From: JARICQ01 sp964428475
GTDB lineage: Bacteria; Bacillota; Clostridia; Tissierellales; Tissierellaceae
DNA length: 7,942 nucleotides
Assembly (NCBI GenBank): GCA_964428475.1
Contig: CAYRYO010000070.1
Span: forward strand, 1-7,942
Direction of reading: 5' to 3'
This document shows, in pieces, positions 5,841 through 7,942 of the stretch. Both the position numbers and the translations under genes were made by a program. The notes beneath the pieces were generated by a model that did no database searches, had not been told where the DNA came from, and saw nothing but the letters and a program-made list of their open reading frames with translations. The stretch's first letter is position 1, and every line of letters starts with the position of its first letter.

Positions 5841-7577
5841 ATGAAGTTAACCATAAAAAAGAAATTAATANNNNNNNNNNNNNNNNNNNNNNNNNNNNNN
5901 NNNNNNNNNNNNNNNNNNNNNNNNNNNNNNNNNNNNNNNNNNNNNNNNNNNNNNNNNNNNNNNNNNNNNNAGGAAGTAATCCAAGAAGCCTTTGAAAAAA
6001 TAGATTTGGCCTATTCACTAGAGGTAAATCTTGCAGAATACAGGGGTCGTGAATATAGACATGTTTCACTTAGATCTTTAGATGAAATGAAAGTCTTAGA
6101 AAAAGATATGCTTTTATTGGATGAAGCAGCAGCAGGATATATTGATAGATACAATAAAATATTATCGGATGAAAAAGATAAAAAGTTAATTAGTGAGTTG
6201 AATTTTCTTAACGATGAATATATAGTTATAAATCAAAAAATTACAAGCTTAAGTAGAGCTGGAGATAATAAAGGTGCAGAAGCATTAATGCTAGGAGAGG
6301 GTCTGGATGTCTATTACAGATTAATGGATAAAAGTGAAGAGATAGCAAATTATAATGGTGAACTATTAAATAATAATGCCAAAGAAAATGCGGAAATGGT
6401 GGGTACATCTATTTGGATTTCATTTGGAACAGTTATTATAATAGCTATCATAGGCATGGGGATTGCCACATTTACCAGTAGAAATATAGCAAATAGACTT
6501 ATAATAATGAATGATAGCTTGGAAGAAACCAAGGATTTAGATTTAACATTTAATAATGAAAGTCTTGCTGAGCTTAATAAATATAAGAGTAAAGATGAAA
6601 TTACGGATTCTATTAATAGTTTAATTGAAATGAGAAAATCTCTTAGAGACATTGTAGGAGATATAAAGTTAGCATCTCATCAAGTAAGTGAAAGTGCTAT
6701 AGATATAGGCCACAATATAGACGATACTTCGCTTACATTTGAAGGCATAGCTAAAGCTACAGATGATTTAGCAGATGGATCTACAGACCAGGCAAGAGAT
6801 GCAGAAGATGCAGTCGTAAAACTGGACAATCTTACAGAAAAGATAAATTTAGCTGTATCAAATTCGGACCATGTAGAACATTCAATATCTGATATTAATA
6901 GAACTAATGAAGACGGAAATATTGCAATGTTAGATTTAAAGAAGGCAATAGTAGAAAATACAAATATATCACTAGAAGTAGGAAATCAAATTGAAGTATT
7001 AGAAAATGAATCCAGATCAGTAGAAAAAATAACAGAAGTTATAAAATCCATTTCAAGTCAAACCAATTTACTAGCATTAAACGCAATGATAGAAGCAGCA
7101 CGAGCAGGAGAGAGTGGTAAGGGATTTGCAGTAGTAGCAGAGGAAATAAGAAAATTAGCTGAAGAAGTAGACAAAAATGTACTAAGCATTGAAGACACCA
7201 TAAACAATATAAAATCTCAAATAATTAAAACAAAAGAAACAATGGGTGTAGCAGGTGAAATAATTTCTAAGACTCAAGCTAACTCAGACAAAGCATCTAA
7301 AGGACTTCAAGCTATAAGCGATTCGGTAGAGAATATAGTAGATAAATTTAGCAATCTAATAGAAAACATCAATGAAATAGATAGAGATAAAGATGCAGTA
7401 ATCCTAGCAATACAAAATATATCAGCAGTGACAGAACAGTCAAGTGCAGCAACTGAGGAGATAAGTGCCTCAGTTCAAGAACAAAGTGCAATAATGGAAG
7501 AAATAGCCGAATCTACAAAAAAATTAAATAGAGTTGTTGGAAATGTAGATGATATAGTAAATAGATTTCAATTATAA
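5841..7577 (+). CDS. Methyl-accepting chemotaxis protein (transmembrane chemoreceptor), interrupted by a sequence gap
   Basis: The gene encodes a chemoreceptor of about 578 residues if the gap length is right. It starts at ATG 5841, 8 nt after AAAGGA (5827-5832), with a basic N-terminus (M-K-L-T-I-K-K-K). The first membrane helix must lie in the unsequenced stretch. Residues about 45-185 form a helical extracytoplasmic sensor resembling the four-helix-bundle (4HB_MCP) type. TM2 is about 191-212 and a HAMP domain about 213-270, lacking the usual proline and continuing to K-D-E-I. The rest is a cytoplasmic signalling coiled coil with the conserved tip at about 401-430 (S-S-Q-T-N-L-L-A-L-N-A-M-I-E-A-A-R-A-G-E). 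A likely methylation segment near the C-terminus reads A-A-T-E-E-I-S-A-S. There is no CheR-tethering pentapeptide; the protein ends in N-R-F-Q-L. The gene ends with tandem stops TAA TGA and may be cotranscribed with the HD-GYP gene. The ligand is unknown. Confidence 0.93.
   Translation: MKLTIKKKLIXXXXXXXXXXXXXXXXXXXXXXXXXXXXXXXXXXEVIQEAFEKIDLAYSLEVNLAEYRGREYRHVSLRSLDEMKVLEKDMLLLDEAAAGYIDRYNKILSDEKDKKLISELNFLNDEYIVINQKITSLSRAGDNKGAEALMLGEGLDVYYRLMDKSEEIANYNGELLNNNAKENAEMVGTSIWISFGTVIIIAIIGMGIATFTSRNIANRLIIMNDSLEETKDLDLTFNNESLAELNKYKSKDEITDSINSLIEMRKSLRDIVGDIKLASHQVSESAIDIGHNIDDTSLTFEGIAKATDDLADGSTDQARDAEDAVVKLDNLTEKINLAVSNSDHVEHSISDINRTNEDGNIAMLDLKKAIVENTNISLEVGNQIEVLENESRSVEKITEVIKSISSQTNLLALNAMIEAARAGESGKGFAVVAEEIRKLAEEVDKNVLSIEDTINNIKSQIIKTKETMGVAGEIISKTQANSDKASKGLQAISDSVENIVDKFSNLIENINEIDRDKDAVILAIQNISAVTEQSSAATEEISASVQEQSAIMEEIAESTKKLNRVVGNVDDIVNRFQL
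5871..5970. other. Assembly gap of exactly 100 N
   Basis: The run of 100 N falls inside the chemoreceptor gene, where the first membrane helix is expected. A round 100 is a common placeholder for a gap of unknown length. As written the gap keeps the reading frame, and the resulting spacing fits a 4HB-type receptor, so the true length is probably similar. Confidence 0.99.
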
Positions 7578-7578
7578 T

Positions 7579-7624
7579 GAGGCAAGATAAAAGATAAGGG
7601 AAACCTTATCTTTTATCTTGTCTT
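7579..7624 (+). terminator. Very long hairpin after the chemoreceptor gene, probable terminator
   Basis: A perfect 17-bp stem, 7583-7599 with 7604-7620, is closed by a GAAA tetraloop and can extend to about 21 bp with two G-T wobbles (7579-7582 with 7621-7624). It begins directly after the tandem stop codons. The right arm is U-rich but no clean T-tract follows, so termination efficiency is uncertain. It could also protect the 3' end of the message. Confidence 0.65.
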
Positions 7625-7650
7625 GCTGTGTAAATAATTTTGTGTAATCT
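7625..7650. repeat. Possible terminal repeat of an IS256-type insertion sequence
   Basis: TGTGTAA occurs twice (7627-7633 and 7641-7647) separated by ATAATTT. On the minus strand this reads TTACACA-AAATTAT-TTACACA, resembling from memory the TTTACACA-rich ends of IS256-family elements in low-GC Firmicutes. It lies downstream of the minus-strand transposase remnant, where the right end of such an element would be. The matching left end would be outside the window, so this is tentative. Confidence 0.35.
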
Positions 7651-7708
7651 CATTCTTTGAAATAACAATTGGAGAAAGATACAAAGTAATAAAATGTAAA
7701 ACTTAGTC

Positions 7709-7723
7709 GATAATTAAATTATC
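7709..7723. repeat. Small palindrome GATAATT-A-AATTATC
   Basis: Seven-base arms (7709-7715 and 7717-7723) flank a single central A. It is fully AT-type apart from the end bases and may be a binding site or chance in AT-rich DNA. It lies in the gene-free stretch between the chemoreceptor and the transposase remnant. Confidence 0.35.
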
Positions 7724-7772
7724 AAGTATTGGATAAGGCAATGCTGAGGAGCAACCTGAGCGATTATTGGGG

Positions 7773-7830
7773 TCTATACAGGAACGGATGGTTACTAACT
7801 GTCCGTTTATTTTTATCCGTTCCTGGTAGA
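7773..7830 (+). repeat. Nested, mutually exclusive inverted repeats with terminator-like tail
   Basis: CAGGAACGGAT (7779-7789) has a perfect inverted copy ATCCGTTCCTG (7815-7825), extendable by TCTA (7773-7776) with TAGA (7827-7830). The same left arm can instead form an 11-bp hairpin, 7783-7793 with 7797-7807 (two wobbles, ACT loop), followed by TTTATTTTT (7806-7814) as in an intrinsic terminator. Flanking CCTGAG (7755-7760) is complementary to CTCAGG (7846-7851), and AGCGAT recurs at 7759 and 7836. No known riboswitch or small-RNA signature was recognised. It may be a structured RNA, a mobile-element end or a palindromic repeat unit. Confidence 0.55.
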
Positions 7831-7846
7831 TTTTAAGCGATAAACC

Positions 7847-7942
7847 TCAGGGGTTTGGGGACAGAGTCCCCATTCTAGTTACTTTTCTAAACTGACTATT
7901 TAAGCTTTCTATACAGTTTGTAGTATACATGATTTTTCTGAT
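7847..7942 (-). pseudogene. Truncated IS256/mutator-family transposase, 3' part only
   Basis: Reading leftward from the window edge, codons 7942 to 7877 give I-R-K-I-M-Y-T-T-N, C-I-E-S-L-N-S-Q, F-R-K-V-T. This is the highly conserved C-terminal block of mutator-type DDE transposases (typically IRKxIYTTNAIESLNxQLRKVTK). After K-V-T-R the frame leaves the family: where about 45 more residues are expected it reads M-G-T-L-S-P-N-P and stops at TGA (complement of 7847-7849). The break coincides with the GGGGAC/GTCCCC palindrome. The family is recognised with good confidence from this motif alone. The 5' part lies beyond the window. The missing C-terminus implies an inactive copy. Confidence 0.8.
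7856..7872. repeat. Palindrome TGGGGAC-AGA-GTCCCCA at the transposase break
   Basis: Seven-base perfect arms (7856-7862 and 7866-7872) flank AGA. This short GC-rich hairpin stands out from the AT-rich background and sits where the transposase homology ends. From memory, GGGGAC/GTCCCC hairpins are often scattered in bacterial genomes as REP-like repeats, sometimes linked to IS200-type (Y1) transposases. That identity is not shown here. Confidence 0.6.

Noticed and set aside
7731..7830. tRNA, T-box or known riboswitch in the structured tail
   Set aside because: No GTTCGA-type T-loop, no T-box core, and no motif of the lysine, SAM, cobalamin, M-box, glycine or cyclic-di-GMP classes could be recognised.
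7707..7846. Minus-strand open stretch of about 46 codons after the transposase break
   Set aside because: No start codon with ribosome binding site and no similarity to the transposase C-terminus; it is mostly the inverted-repeat region.
7851..7872. G-quadruplex from GGGG runs
   Set aside because: Only two G4 runs lie close together; the second is fully paired in the GGGGAC/GTCCCC hairpin.

Overview
The window is AT-rich DNA with strong AAGGAG-type ribosome binding sites, one TTG start, short intergenic spaces and T-tailed hairpin terminators. Together with the protein families (a YitT/DUF2179 protein, a copper-amine-oxidase-like secreted protein, a stand-alone HD-GYP protein and a 4HB-type chemoreceptor) this suggests a low-GC Firmicute, most likely an anaerobic, motile member of the Clostridia. 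Genus and species cannot be read from the sequence.

Layout: (1) 69-1013 (+), a CaCA-family cation exchanger, converges through a shared bidirectional hairpin on (2) 1052-1930 (-), a YitT-family membrane protein. (3) A divergent spacer with an extended -10 promoter precedes 2193-3368 (+), a cation diffusion facilitator whose transmembrane metal-site residues (N-x3-D and D-x3-D) point to Mn(II) export. (4) A run of 11-bp-phased TGTAAT repeats lies between it and 3461-4513 (+), a secreted protein with a duplicated N-terminal module and a C-terminal copper-amine-oxidase-like domain. (5) 4645-5028 (+) is a solitary IscU/NifU-type Fe-S scaffold with its own promoter and terminator. (6) 5163-5783 (+), an HD-GYP protein likely to act on cyclic di-GMP, is followed 57 bp later by (7) 5841-7577 (+), a methyl-accepting chemotaxis protein interrupted by a 100-N assembly gap, ending in a very long hairpin. 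(8) 7625-7942 has no intact gene. It holds a possible insertion-sequence end, a cluster of nested inverted repeats and, running off the right edge on the minus strand, the 3' part of an IS256/mutator-family transposase cut short at a GGGGAC/GTCCCC palindrome.

The first part is membrane transport with a metal-homeostasis flavour (two cation transporters). The HD-GYP and chemoreceptor genes form a likely motility and second-messenger pair. Most genes are ordinary housekeeping or accessory genes, and I see no convincing new multi-gene system. The parts that most deserve a second look are the phased repeats at 3360-3398, the metal-site variants in the two transporters, the His-to-Gln change in the HD-GYP protein, and the structured, IS-scarred right end.
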